The notes: generated by a model not told the origin, from the letters alone. Shown: positions 33,127-41,367, counted from the stretch's first letter. The stretch is DNA of 41,373 nt from Candidatus Omnitrophota bacterium (GCA_021108075.1 JAIORP010000197.1:84509-125881), one strand, 5' to 3'. A program made the numbers and translations.

Positions 33127-34758
33127 TTAAACAAATTCAATTAATGACTCGTCGTAATCGTCCGGCTTTTCATAGCCCAATAGATTCAGAATCGTTGCGG
33201 CGACATTAGATAACCCCTTTTTTTCTAAATCCCTCATCTGATACTCACCCTGATATCGCGAATCGATGATCACCAGGGGCACCGGATTGAGTGAGTGGGC
33301 GGTACTGACAATTTTTTTTCCATTTTTTACATTAAACATTTCTTCGGCATTGCCATGATCAGCTGTCAAAATGATAGTGCCACCCAACTCTTTGATAATA
33401 TCTATCAAGCGCTTAACAGATTGATCAACCGTTTGCACCGCCTCGATAATCGCGGATGGAATGCCTGTGTGTCCAACCATGTCACCATTCGCAAAGTTAA
33501 CGCGACCGAATTTATAGTCACCGGAATGTAATAACTCAATAATCTTGTCCGTGATTTCAACTGCTTTCATTCTAGGCGCGTGTTGGAATTGAACTTTGTC
33601 TGAAAGGATCTCAATATACTTTTCTAATTTCTCATCAATATACCCTGATTTATTGCCATTCCAAAAATAAGTCACATGACCGAACTTCTGTGTTTCAGAT
33701 ATGGCAAAACTTTTTATGCCCTCTGAACATATAAACTCACTGACGGTACGATCAATTTGAGGAGGGATTACTAAATAATTCTTAGGAATATGCAAATCAC
33801 CATCATATTCCATCATACCGGCGTAAAGCACATCCGGAACTCTCTGGCGGTCAAACTTATCAAAACTCTCATCACTATCAAAGGCCATCGAAAGTTCAAT
33901 CGCACGGTCCCCCCTGAAATTAAAGAAGACCACCGCATCGCCGTCCTCAATCGGTCCGACAGGGTGACCATCCTGGGCGATCACAAAAGAACCCACGAAC
34001 TGATCATTCACACTGGCATCTTCATCATAGCATGTTTGAACCGCTTCCGCTGCTGACGAAAATTGACGCGCTTGACCTAAAACATGGGCATCCCAACCCC
34101 GTTTAACAATTTGCCAGTCCGCGAAATAACGGTCCATCGTTGTGATCATGCGCCCGCCGCCGGATGCGATACGATAATCAAGGCCCTGCTTCTCGTTCAA
34201 CTCTTTCAATAGCGCCTCGGTCTTTTCAATATAAGATACAGCTGATTTTTCATAAACATCACGTCCGTCTAATAGAATATGCAGACGGACTTTTTGAACG
34301 CCCTCTTGGGCGCAATGCCTAACCATAGCGTGCAAGTGGTCGATGTGTGAATGAACGTTCCCGTCAGAATGCAAACCAATAAAATGAAACGCCCTTTCCG
34401 GTTCTTTCGCTGACTCCATCAATTGCTTCCAAATCAGCGCCTTAAAAATACTTCCATCGGCAATCGATGCATTGACCAAGGTCGCACCTTGTTGAAACAC
34501 GCGTCCGGCACCTAAGGCGTTATGGCCAACCTCACTATTTCCCATATCTCCATCGCTGGGCATACCGACAGCTGTCCCGTGGGCCTGCAATGTGGTCGAC
34601 AATTTTTCCTGCGCTAATGCGTCTAAACATGGTGTTGACGCGACATGAACGCCATCACTATCATCTTTTCTTCCTAGTCCAATACCGTCCATAATAACTA
34701 ATAATAACGGGCCCTGGCGGCCAGAAAATTTTTTTAATTTCTTTAACTCATTTACCAC
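33127..34758 (-). CDS. gpmI: 2,3-bisphosphoglycerate-independent phosphoglycerate mutase
   Basis: The 543-aa enzyme interconverts 3- and 2-phosphoglycerate using two Mn2+ ions. It has LLLVIMDGIGLG (metal-binding Asp24), MGNSEVGHNALGAGRV (catalytic Ser75), FHFIGLHSDGNVHSHIDHL, RLHILLDGRDV, FFNFRGDRAIELS, FANGDMVGHTG and ILTADHGNAEEM (metal ligands). Length is slightly above the family (about 510). The start codon is GTG with AGGAG 7 nt upstream. It lies 33 bp before the polysaccharide deacetylase gene. With the short pyruvate kinase this is the second lower-glycolysis enzyme in the window, but the two genes are 22 kb apart. Confidence 0.96.
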   Translation of the reverse strand: MVNELKKLKKFSGRQGPLLLVIMDGIGLGRKDDSDGVHVASTPCLDALAQEKLSTTLQAHGTAVGMPSDGDMGNSEVGHNALGAGRVFQQGATLVNASIADGSIFKALIWKQLMESAKEPERAFHFIGLHSDGNVHSHIDHLHAMVRHCAQEGVQKVRLHILLDGRDVYEKSAVSYIEKTEALLKELNEKQGLDYRIASGGGRMITTMDRYFADWQIVKRGWDAHVLGQARQFSSAAEAVQTCYDEDASVNDQFVGSFVIAQDGHPVGPIEDGDAVVFFNFRGDRAIELSMAFDSDESFDKFDRQRVPDVLYAGMMEYDGDLHIPKNYLVIPPQIDRTVSEFICSEGIKSFAISETQKFGHVTYFWNGNKSGYIDEKLEKYIEILSDKVQFQHAPRMKAVEITDKIIELLHSGDYKFGRVNFANGDMVGHTGIPSAIIEAVQTVDQSVKRLIDIIKELGGTIILTADHGNAEEMFNVKNGKKIVSTAHSLNPVPLVIIDSRYQGEYQMRDLEKKGLSNVAATILNLLGYEKPDDYDESLIEFV

Positions 34759-34818
34759 GATGTCGCTCCTGACTTATTTATTCATTAACAACAATTTATT
34801 ACTTATTAAACTTAAATG

Positions 34819-35400
34819 TTAAAACTCAACCTGTGGAACCTGTTGGGCTGCTTCCGTTGCCTTGAAATACTCAGCCGGTTTATCGACGCCAGCCTTGCGG
34901 GCAAAAAAACGCCCAAAGAATTTACGTTGAAATCGATTGAATTCTTCAACGGATTTATTATAACGCCGGCGTTCAACCGATATCCGGTTCTCTGTTCCTT
35001 CCAGTTGGCTCTGTAGTGCGAGAAAATTCTCATTGGATTTTAATTGCGGATAATTTTCTGAAACGACTAAGAGGCGCGATAAGACATTGCTCATGGCTCC
35101 CGCATTCTCAATCTTTTCACCAACGCTTTGGGCCTTGCCCCATTGGCTGCGCAAACGCGTGACCTCGGTGAAAATTTCTTTTTCCTGTGCAGCATATCCT
35201 TTAACAGTATTCACCAGGTTCGGGATCAAATCATTACGCCGTTGCAACTGATTTTCAACTTGAGCCCAGGCTGATTTTACACCTTCGTCTAAACTAATTG
35301 CTTTGTTATATCCGGGAATAAACCACAACAGATATCCCAGAAGACCAATCCCAATAATTGCGACAAAAAACAAAATAACGCCCATCAATGATTTATTCAT
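34819..35400 (-). CDS. LemA-family membrane protein
   Basis: The 193-aa protein has an N-terminal membrane helix (MGVILFFVAIIGIGLLGYLL) and the LemA helical domain. Features are WFIPGYNKAISLDEGVKSAW, AQVENQLQRRNDLIPNLVNT, VKGYAAQEKEIFTEVT, LVVSENYPQLKSNENFLALQ, LEGTENRISVERRRYNKSVE and the end in PQVEF. This is a full-length match to the family. LemA function is not well defined. It is almost always beside a TPM-domain protein, as here. The ATG at 35400 has AAGGAG 7 nt upstream and is preferred over the earlier start at 35424. It is the third gene of a nucleotidyltransferase-TPM-LemA run, with a 42-bp gap. Confidence 0.93.
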   Translation of the reverse strand: MNKSLMGVILFFVAIIGIGLLGYLLWFIPGYNKAISLDEGVKSAWAQVENQLQRRNDLIPNLVNTVKGYAAQEKEIFTEVTRLRSQWGKAQSVGEKIENAGAMSNVLSRLLVVSENYPQLKSNENFLALQSQLEGTENRISVERRRYNKSVEEFNRFQRKFFGRFFARKAGVDKPAEYFKATEAAQQVPQVEF

Positions 35401-35442
35401 AAAAAATCTCCTTTTTATTTTCAAATTTCTTCGCTTTCAAAT

Positions 35443-36246
35443 TTACCAGCTTCCAGATGAACCGCCGCCGCCGCTCATCCCACCGCCAAATCCACCAAAT
35501 CCGCCGCTAAATCCGCCGCCGCTCAAACCGCCGCCAAACCCGCCGTAAGAATTGCCCCAATACCCTCTTCTGCGGTGCCGATTATACATCGAACCAAATA
35601 ATAAACACCCCAATAAACCTGTCCGCGATGTAAAAATAATCATCAGCATGATACAATAAAAAATAAATTTAATAAATTTACTGGCTGGAGATCCACTCTT
35701 TTGCAAAGATGTGGCGTAATAACTTTCCTGGCCGGTTATCGTAACGCCCTGATCCTGGGCGATCAAACTGATGACCGCAACCGCCCCATCCTTCATTCCC
35801 TTAGAATAACCGCCGGCCTTGAAGCGCGGAATCATGACTTCACGCTGAATCCGTCCGGAGATAGCGTCCGTAATCACGCCCTCTAGACCATAACCCACTT
35901 CCGTGCGTGTGGTCCGGTCTTTAACCGCCAAAAGCATTAAGATCCCATTATCCTTACCTTTTTTACCAATTCCCCATTTCTCAAACAAAATATTGGCATA
36001 TTGGTCAATTTCTAAAGGTTGCGTGCTTTTAACCGTCACGACAGACAATTCAACAGATGTCTTTCTTTGCAATTCCCGGGCGTATTGATTGATAATCTGT
36101 TCATCTGTTGGGGAAATTTGATTGGCAAAATCGCTGACGTAATCGATCGGACGCGCGGGATAGTCCTGGGCGAACACAACCTGACCGGACAAACTGCTCC
36201 AAACGATCAGGCTAAGGATAAAAGTCAAACATATTTTTTTGATCAT
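35443..36246 (-). CDS. TPM-domain protein (YgcG/DUF477 family), secreted and membrane-anchored
   Basis: The 267-aa protein has a cleavable signal peptide (to VVFAQ) and a TPM domain (about 28-160) with YVSDFANQISPTDEQII, KTSVELSVVTVKSTQPLEI and GILMLLAVKDRTTRTEVGYG, then LEGVITDAISGRI. A membrane helix (FIFYCIMLMIIFTSRTG...) precedes a C-terminal glycine-rich tail ending GGGGSSGSW, as in other family members. TPM proteins are linked to photosystem II repair in plants and are uncharacterised in most bacteria. The ATG at 36246 with AAGGA upstream is preferred. The gene lies 26 bp after the nucleotidyltransferase gene and 42 bp before lemA. Confidence 0.92.
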   Translation of the reverse strand: MIKKICLTFILSLIVWSSLSGQVVFAQDYPARPIDYVSDFANQISPTDEQIINQYARELQRKTSVELSVVTVKSTQPLEIDQYANILFEKWGIGKKGKDNGILMLLAVKDRTTRTEVGYGLEGVITDAISGRIQREVMIPRFKAGGYSKGMKDGAVAVISLIAQDQGVTITGQESYYATSLQKSGSPASKFIKFIFYCIMLMIIFTSRTGLLGCLLFGSMYNRHRRRGYWGNSYGGFGGGLSGGGFSGGFGGFGGGMSGGGGSSGSW

Positions 36247-36272
36247 GATATACCGTCCTTGTCTCATAGTTA

Positions 36273-37016
36273 TTACAGCGCGTCAACAAATTTTGCCAAA
36301 CGTTGAACCTGGCGGATGTATTTATCCAGATACGTTTCAGCGGAGCGGTTGGCTATTTTCTCATCATTACTGTCATCATTATAAATATCCAACATCACAG
36401 AGGCCTCTAATGAAAACAAATCCGCCGTCGCCTGAAGGATTTCTTGCTTGTTCGTGGGCGGCGTTTGCCCTTTTAAACGGATAATATTACGGAAGACGGG
36501 GATGAGCGCGTTCAAGGATTCTTTTAATAAGGCTTCTAACCCACCTTTCTTTAAACCGATCTCCACATACGCTTGACGGATCCGAATCAATTTTCCCTTG
36601 AGCTGCTGTTCACAAAAAAGACGAATATGTTCGCCTTTTATGTCTATCCCGGACAACAAATCCTTACCAAAGAGTAGAATATGATTTTCTTTCATATCCA
36701 AAAACTCAATCGGAAAAACATCCAAAGAGGTCTGAATATGGTCTTCTGTCAAAAATAAAGGGGCTATGATTTTCTTGGACTTGGCTTGCTTAATAACCTT
36801 TAAGTTGTTCTTCAGTGACGGTAAATCCACCTGTTGAAGGACAACACAGGAATTAATATCGGAATGTTTCGGATTATAGTTTTCACTTGTCGCAGATCCA
36901 TAAACAAAGACGGAGACCAGGTTAATACCATTGATGTCTTGCAACTGCTGAATAAAAGGAATAAAAACACTCCGGACGGCAGACGGCAACTTATCTTGAT
37001 TCACTATTTCACTCAT
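36273..37016 (-). CDS. Nucleotidyltransferase-domain protein with altered active site
   Basis: The 247-aa protein has an N-terminal MNT-type nucleotidyltransferase fold with LVSVFVYGSATSENYN and PKHSDINSC. The usual SDxD pair is S-D53-I-N55 here, so the second carboxylate is an Asn. A later LDVFPIEFLDM could supply the third carboxylate. The C-terminal half is helical (residues 125-247), with no recognised domain. It could be a nucleotidyltransferase with altered metal binding or a binding protein. AGGGGAG lies 6 nt before the ATG. It is first in an operon with TPM and LemA genes, which is an association I have no firm explanation for. Confidence 0.7.
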   Translation of the reverse strand: MSEIVNQDKLPSAVRSVFIPFIQQLQDINGINLVSVFVYGSATSENYNPKHSDINSCVVLQQVDLPSLKNNLKVIKQAKSKKIIAPLFLTEDHIQTSLDVFPIEFLDMKENHILLFGKDLLSGIDIKGEHIRLFCEQQLKGKLIRIRQAYVEIGLKKGGLEALLKESLNALIPVFRNIIRLKGQTPPTNKQEILQATADLFSLEASVMLDIYNDDSNDEKIANRSAETYLDKYIRQVQRLAKFVDAL

Positions 37017-37079
37017 TATCGCTCCCCTATTTTCAAATATTTATTGAATGTTTACGGATAAAAACATATGGTGACATGC

Positions 37080-37109
37080 TTATCATTGTGAATGACAAGA
37101 AGGTATAAT
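37080..37109 (+). promoter_or_regulatory. Possible + strand promoter in the 37017-37294 gap
   Basis: TTATCA (37080-37085), an 18-bp spacer and a perfect TATAAT (37104-37109) read rightward, but the next + strand gene starts at 38535. An AT-rich stem-loop (AAGATTA at 37186-37192, TAATCTT at 37199-37205) lies downstream. A short non-coding or antisense transcript is possible. The -35 is weak. Confidence 0.25.
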
Positions 37110-37294
37110 GGAATTGGTATCATGGCCTGGTGACATTCAGACAGATGAAATCACACATGCATATATCAACCGATTCATATTAATAAAGATTAAAAGTCTA
37201 ATCTTAATTGTATAATTTAGACTATTGTACTTAATGAAAGAAAAAAAACAAGTAAATTATCACTTTTGGACGGATGGATTTGAATAAATACGGT

Positions 37295-37561
37295 TTATGA
37301 CTTTTTACTTTTTCGGGTGAGGGCTTTCTTTGAAGAAAGGAATAATTTTTTTAAGGGAAACTTCCTTTTAGGAATATGATAGTCCATCCAAGCTTTTGAA
37401 AAATTTTCCAGCCAATCTTCCGCAGCTTGATCAAATCCTATATCCTGTCCGGCTTTTTCACTCTCAATCCATAAATGCCGGTTGATTTCGTCAACAACTT
37501 TTCGATCTTTCAATAAATATGAATTCTTTAACTTATTCATTTTAAATACATTAACCTCCAT
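37295..37561 (-). CDS. Small unknown protein, 81-88 aa
   Basis: The protein carries a conserved-looking stretch, DEINRHLWIESEKAGQDIGF and AAEDWLENFSKAWMDYHIP, and a basic C-terminus (LFLSSKKALTRKSKKS). It has no membrane helix or signal peptide. I cannot name a family, but the IESEKAG and DWL patterns look like those of a small DNA- or protein-binding adaptor. A consensus promoter predicts transcription starting at about 37561. An ATG at 37561 would be leaderless. The ATG at 37540 has GGAGG upstream at a long 14-nt spacing. A four-codon frame between (ATG at 37551) ends in TGA that overlaps the 37540 ATG. The true start is unsettled. Confidence 0.6.
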   Translation of the reverse strand: MEVNVFKMNKLKNSYLLKDRKVVDEINRHLWIESEKAGQDIGFDQAAEDWLENFSKAWMDYHIPKRKFPLKKLFLSSKKALTRKSKKS

Positions 37562-37567
37562 GCATGT

Positions 37568-37596
37568 ATTATAAGTTCCGAATATTTCAATGTCAA
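37568..37596 (-). promoter_or_regulatory. Full-consensus sigma-70 promoter of the 88-aa gene
   Basis: On the minus strand TTGACA (37591-37596), a 17-bp spacer and TATAAT (37568-37573) match the consensus exactly. This is the strongest promoter seen in the window. The start is expected at about 37561, right at the first candidate ATG. Confidence 0.75.
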
Positions 37597-37619
37597 ATGA
37601 TTAACAAAAAATATTTAAC

Positions 37620-38393
37620 CTATTCAAAAAAAAACTCACCCTGGTCGAACGTTAGCCAACTATAATCTTCTAATTTATCCCGAATGACAGCAATGCTGGC
37701 CTGAATAAAGGATTGCCCTGAACGTAATCGACCTTGGTAACCTTCCGATGAAAAATGATCCAGATCCTCCAAAAGTTTATCCCGTTCGATCTGATCAATA
37801 CCCAATTGAAACACATCCCCATCTTCATCCGTCTGACCGCTAATTAAAACATGGCTAACAAAAGTTGACGCCGCGAATATGCCTGTTAAGGCTTCCTTGC
37901 GTGCGGCATCAATGGATTCTATTTCTTTTTTAAAACTGACCGAATCGAAACGGCCCATTTCACCATTCCGGTACGCCTGAAACAAATTTTTTAAAACCTT
38001 TATCTCTAATGAATTGAGGCTTATCAATTGCTCACAACTTTCTTGAAAAACTTGATGGGACTTCAAAATCAATCCGTTTTGCGATTTGGCAAATTTTTTC
38101 ACCAAATTACGGCTTACGCGCAGGTTTGTATTATTCTGAATAATAATATCTGCCATGACTTCCAATTCGGGAATATCCCTCTCCAAATCCGAATAATGAA
38201 GATTCGGGGACATCATCAATCGTTCATCGTTCAACTTTAAATACGATAAGGCTGATAAATATGTTTTAACAAAATAATATTTATCGATATCCGGATTATA
38301 TTTCTGTAAATTCTCGATATCACTCATTAAATCACCAGCAAGAGCCGGAGTTGGAATCAAAATAAAACCGACAATTATTAAAATTCTAATCAT
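37620..38393 (-). CDS. Secreted helical protein of unknown function
   Basis: The 257-aa product has a signal peptide (MIRILIIVGFILIPTPALAG) with likely cleavage after ALA. The mature part looks mostly helical, with VADIIIQNNTNLRVSRNLVK, GLILKSHQVFQESCEQLISL and EAFAASTFVSHVLI-like segments, and a C-terminal acidic stretch (YSWLTFDQGEFFFE). No cysteine-rich or enzyme motif was found and no family is recognised. AGGGGAGG lies before the ATG. It diverges from the pilin gene, with 141 bp between that could hold both promoters, though none is clear by eye. Confidence 0.7.
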   Translation of the reverse strand: MIRILIIVGFILIPTPALAGDLMSDIENLQKYNPDIDKYYFVKTYLSALSYLKLNDERLMMSPNLHYSDLERDIPELEVMADIIIQNNTNLRVSRNLVKKFAKSQNGLILKSHQVFQESCEQLISLNSLEIKVLKNLFQAYRNGEMGRFDSVSFKKEIESIDAARKEALTGIFAASTFVSHVLISGQTDEDGDVFQLGIDQIERDKLLEDLDHFSSEGYQGRLRSGQSFIQASIAVIRDKLEDYSWLTFDQGEFFFE

Positions 38394-38534
38394 ATCATTA
38401 CCTCCCCTGAGTTCCGAGAATGAATAGATGTTAAAATGTATTTACGTTTAAATTATTTTATACTATGATGATATAAAAATAAATGCGGAATAAATATTTT
38501 TTTACAACTACATACGCACACGAGGAATAAGATA

Positions 38535-38936
38535 ATGAAAAAAGAAAACAAACAGGGTTTCACCATTCTAGAAATCATGATTACTATCGTTATTCTCTCT
38601 GTGATCGTTGCTTTTACAATCCCATCTTTCACAAAATCAATCCGTCGTTCTCAACTTCGCGCAGCCAGGCTTAATTTAATCTCCATTCATGCATCTCAAC
38701 GAATATATAAAGCAAAAAAAGCTAACTACTACGACTTTAATGGCTCAGAAACATTAGCGTCAACAAACACTATCTTTGACTTAAACAATAACGATGATGT
38801 CCATACCTATATCTTTACCGGCGACCTGACTTCCTTCACGATCATTGCCCGACCAGCCGATAGCGCATACGACCTAACAATTACTGAAGCTGCTGTTACA
38901 TCCGGAAACCCTGCATGCACGGGAACCTGCCCCTAA
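38535..38936 (+). CDS. Type IV pilin-like protein
   Basis: The 133-aa protein has a short positively charged leader (MKKENKQG) cut before Phe: G/FTILEIMITIVILSVIVAF. This is the type III signal recognised by prepilin peptidase, with Glu5 of the mature protein (FTILE) present. The hydrophobic helix is followed by IPSFTKSIRRSQLRAARLNL, an alpha-helix continuing into a small globular domain. The only two cysteines, ACTGTC near the end, could form a small disulfide. The protein is short, like minor pilins or pseudopilins. GAGGAATAAGATA precedes the ATG. It is the only + strand gene between 8.5 and 41 kb, with no pilus-assembly genes beside it. Confidence 0.9.
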   Translation: MKKENKQGFTILEIMITIVILSVIVAFTIPSFTKSIRRSQLRAARLNLISIHASQRIYKAKKANYYDFNGSETLASTNTIFDLNNNDDVHTYIFTGDLTSFTIIARPADSAYDLTITEAAVTSGNPACTGTCP

Positions 38937-38954
38937 AAACAAAAAATAATGAAA

Positions 38955-39422
38955 TCATATCAACTCATCGACCTCTGAGGAGGAAAATTCTTCTTTATGG
39001 TTTAACAATTTATTGAAGAGTTGATGGTACTGGCCAGAAGTTAATCCGGAAGATAAAAAAAGCAGACCAAGCGTCAAACAAAACGTACCAAGAAATAACC
39101 GAGCAATAAATAAAGCCATGCGGATATTAATATCCCGCGACCGCTTCAATCTGTCTATTAAGTCCTGTTCCAGGTCTGTGCTCGGTTTTAACGTGTCGAT
39201 CCATTCTTCATATGGTTGTGCCAAGCGGACAAATTGAGTGACCGGTCGGTCAAACGCCTGTTCAATGTTCGGAAATTTCTTGGGGTCTAATTGCTGAACC
39301 GCCCAAATGACATACATTCCACCCAGAGAAAAAGCGATGAATCCAATAAAAATAAATTTAGAAAACTTTGAAGTTAATCGAAGAAACTTCTTGTCTTTTA
39401 CTGTTAATTCATTTTGCTCCAT
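38955..39422 (-). CDS. Membrane protein of unknown function with two membrane segments
   Basis: The 155-aa protein has membrane helices at about residues 23-45 (FIFIGFIAFSLGGMYVIWAV) and 108-130 (LFIARLFLGTFCLTLGLLFL), with a mainly hydrophilic central part between them. No motif identifies it. A TTG at 39431 could extend it by three residues. The ATG at 39422 is preferred. AAAGG lies 12 nt upstream of that ATG but only 3 nt from the TTG, so neither is clearly favoured by SD spacing. It lies 42 bp from the GYD-domain gene, and these may share a transcript. Confidence 0.65.
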   Translation of the reverse strand: MEQNELTVKDKKFLRLTSKFSKFIFIGFIAFSLGGMYVIWAVQQLDPKKFPNIEQAFDRPVTQFVRLAQPYEEWIDTLKPSTDLEQDLIDRLKRSRDINIRMALFIARLFLGTFCLTLGLLFLSSGLTSGQYHQLFNKLLNHKEEFSSSEVDELI

Positions 39423-39464
39423 ATAAAACAATAACCTTTAGTTCCCGACCTCATAAATCTAATT

Positions 39465-39752
39465 TTAATCTATATTGCCAATGATCCGGTCAAAATCATC
39501 AACGGCTAACGCGGGATACGTCGAGAATGATATCTGCGTCAACACACTCAGCCCTAAAGACACTTTCATCGCCACACTCAAGTCAGAGAGTTTGACAATC
39601 AGAACAAGATCGTAACCGCCTAATAAAGCATAGATGGAAACAACTTCGCCGCCCAATTCATTGATCAACCCAATAGCTTTCTCTGTCCTGTCAGGACTGG
39701 CATTTCTGATATTCTCACTTGAATATTTGCCCATCATAAAAAATGTCTGCAT
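39465..39752 (-). CDS. GYD-domain protein
   Basis: The 95-aa protein fits the GYD family, a small ferredoxin-like dimeric domain of unknown function. It shows FFMMGKYSSENIRN, RTEKAIGLINELGGEVVS, IYALLGGYDLVLIVKLSD and MKVSLGLSVLTQISFST, in which GGYDLV is the family name motif. Members are single-domain and of this length. GAGAGG lies 5 nt before the ATG at 39752. A GTG two codons earlier is less likely. It follows the rhomboid gene by 20 bp. Confidence 0.9.
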   Translation of the reverse strand: MQTFFMMGKYSSENIRNASPDRTEKAIGLINELGGEVVSIYALLGGYDLVLIVKLSDLSVAMKVSLGLSVLTQISFSTYPALAVDDFDRIIGNID

Positions 39753-39772
39753 AGCCACCTCTCTTACTAAAT

Positions 39773-40552
39773 CTAAAAGTTAATATATTGTAAAACCCCT
39801 CCCACGCGCTCTTCGAAATTGATTGTGAACGCGGACAAATAACCCTGATGGATAATCCAATCTCTTATCAATAAAAAAACAACAAACGATAGGACATTAA
39901 TAATCAGTCCGGTCCGCATAATCTTTCGGCTCTCACTTGTTAAAATATAGACGATGACAGCGATCGACAAAAATCCGCATAAGTGCGCTAAATGGCTGAC
40001 ACCATCAACCTCTTTTGCAAGAAACCCTTCGACGTCCGCATATATAAACATCCACCCTTTGACCATAACCGGCAAAGGGATAATCATCTCGTAAGTGATG
40101 CGAAAGGGATCCAGCAGCATGGCTGCTGCTAATAACCCCATAACAGCTCCCGAGGCCCCGATAATAGCGGTATTTTTTTGTAGGACAAAAGTATAAATAA
40201 CCGTCGCAAACAACATCGAAATAATCAAAGAAGTAAGATAAACAAAAATTGTCTGGAGTGCGCCCAAATGCTTCTCGACCACATTCGCAAAGATGAATAC
40301 GCCCAACATATTAACCAACAAATGAGACAACTCGAAATGAATAAAACCGGAACTTAGTAAACACCACATCTTGCCACTCAATAAATTGCCCGGATAAAGG
40401 ACCCAGGGATAAACCGTTTCTTTGGCGAGCCCCTGATATCTGATCAAAGAAAACACAATGATGTTCAAAGAAACAATCCAGAACGCTGATTGAGATCGAA
40501 AAATAAAATCGACAAATGTGAATGATTTCTTTTCCGGTTTTCGAACGAGCAT
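39773..40552 (-). CDS. Rhomboid-family intramembrane serine protease
   Basis: The 259-aa protein has about six membrane helices. The catalytic Ser is in IIGASGAVMGLLAA (GASG motif) and the catalytic His in GVSHLAHLCGF. The conserved loop region WCLLSSGFIHFELSHLLVNM contains the H-x4-H/N pattern of rhomboids. The N-terminus is cytoplasmic (about 25 residues) and the C-terminus extends after the last helix. Substrates are unknown. GGAGAG lies 5 nt before the ATG. An imperfect palindrome lies in the 133-bp region upstream, just after the neighbouring gene. Confidence 0.93.
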   Translation of the reverse strand: MLVRKPEKKSFTFVDFIFRSQSAFWIVSLNIIVFSLIRYQGLAKETVYPWVLYPGNLLSGKMWCLLSSGFIHFELSHLLVNMLGVFIFANVVEKHLGALQTIFVYLTSLIISMLFATVIYTFVLQKNTAIIGASGAVMGLLAAAMLLDPFRITYEMIIPLPVMVKGWMFIYADVEGFLAKEVDGVSHLAHLCGFLSIAVIVYILTSESRKIMRTGLIINVLSFVVFLLIRDWIIHQGYLSAFTINFEERVGGVLQYINF

Positions 40553-40656
40553 GTCAACTCTCCAAAAAATATCAGTCAGGATTACGGTATTAATGGGTAA
40601 CCAGTGTGGAATTGATCAAATCTAAACACATTGGCTTTACGACGGTAGCACTTGGT

Positions 40657-40678
40657 ATATATCAAAATTTTGACATAT
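40657..40678. repeat. 22-bp near-perfect palindrome upstream of the rhomboid gene
   Basis: A perfect 12-bp core TCAAAATTTTGA (40662-40673) is flanked by further pairing to 40657 and 40678 with a single mismatch. It lies 8 bp past the Yip1-like gene stop and about 105 bp upstream of the rhomboid start. It is AT-rich with no U-tract for a terminator. A regulatory site is possible. Confidence 0.35.
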
Positions 40679-40685
40679 CAGAGAC

Positions 40686-41294
40686 CTAATAAATAATGGA
40701 TTCTTTCAGAATGAATGCACATATCATGCCATAAATAATAATAGACAAAAGGGTGACAATGATGGCCCTTGCTGTACTTTCATAAAAAAATGCGACCTTT
40801 ACCGCAATCACCAGTGTGATCAGAATCCATACACCTGATATCATGGAAGACAGGCTAACTAACCCGCGCACAACCCCTAAAATACGGAACATACCCGGAG
40901 CATAAGCAATGCCAACCAGCCTGAGAACCTTGGGGAATGTGACAATTGATGTTGCCAGGCTGTCTTCATCTCCCCCGCGTTCAGCCTCTAATTCTTTTTT
41001 TTCCTCTTCTGTCAATTCCTCCTCCGGATTCATTTCAGAAAACAAACGAAAACCGACATAATAAATAATCAGCGCCACAACGAACCAACTCAAAAAAGTC
41101 TTAACAAATCCGGGGAAGAAATCCAAGTTGCCATCAAGCCCCAGTTCCCCGATGGAAACGGAAAGGCTGGATAAAAAAACAATCCAAAAGGCCTCATGAA
41201 AGCTTTCTTCATCTTCAAGTGCGTCCTTGTAAACATTCGAATCCAGCAAACAGACTTTCTTAACCGTATTCCAAAACTTTCCAGCTGATGTCAT
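40686..41294 (-). CDS. Yip1-family membrane protein
   Basis: The 202-aa protein has about four or five membrane helices: AFWIVFLSSLSVSIG, FLSWFVVALIIYYVGFRLF, MFRILGVVRGLVSLSSMISG to VWILITLVIAVKVAFF, and AIIVTLLSIIIYGMICAFIL. A charged loop (EELTEEEKKELEAERGGDED) lies between the second and the third. The order of helices, with YAPGMFRILGV and STARAIIVTLLS, fits the bacterial YIP1 family, whose members are poorly understood. The ATG at 41294 is preferred; a start 12 codons upstream (41330) would add hydrophobic residues. A GGGGG run lies before the ATG. Confidence 0.75.
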   Translation of the reverse strand: MTSAGKFWNTVKKVCLLDSNVYKDALEDEESFHEAFWIVFLSSLSVSIGELGLDGNLDFFPGFVKTFLSWFVVALIIYYVGFRLFSEMNPEEELTEEEKKELEAERGGDEDSLATSIVTFPKVLRLVGIAYAPGMFRILGVVRGLVSLSSMISGVWILITLVIAVKVAFFYESTARAIIVTLLSIIIYGMICAFILKESIIY

Positions 41295-41348
41295 AACAAA
41301 CCCCCATCCGTGTAATAAAACCAATTCCATTAAATAATGACCAAAACC

Positions 41349-41367
41349 AATTCTGCTTTTCAGAATT
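41349..41367. repeat. Hairpin at the right edge of the window
   Basis: AATTCTG (41349-41355) and CAGAATT (41361-41367) form a 7-bp perfect stem with a 5-nt loop. It is upstream of the Yip1-like gene and the sequence ends too soon to judge whether it is a terminator or part of a larger element. Confidence 0.3.

Noticed and set aside
35303..35548. A + strand frame encoding a proline-rich tail
   Set aside because: It is the antisense of the glycine-rich tail of the TPM protein, which has strong family support. GGC/GGT repeats read backwards give CCG/CCA proline codons.
37186..37205. Terminator-like hairpin
   Set aside because: The stem is A-T only apart from one G-C pair and no U-tract follows in either direction.
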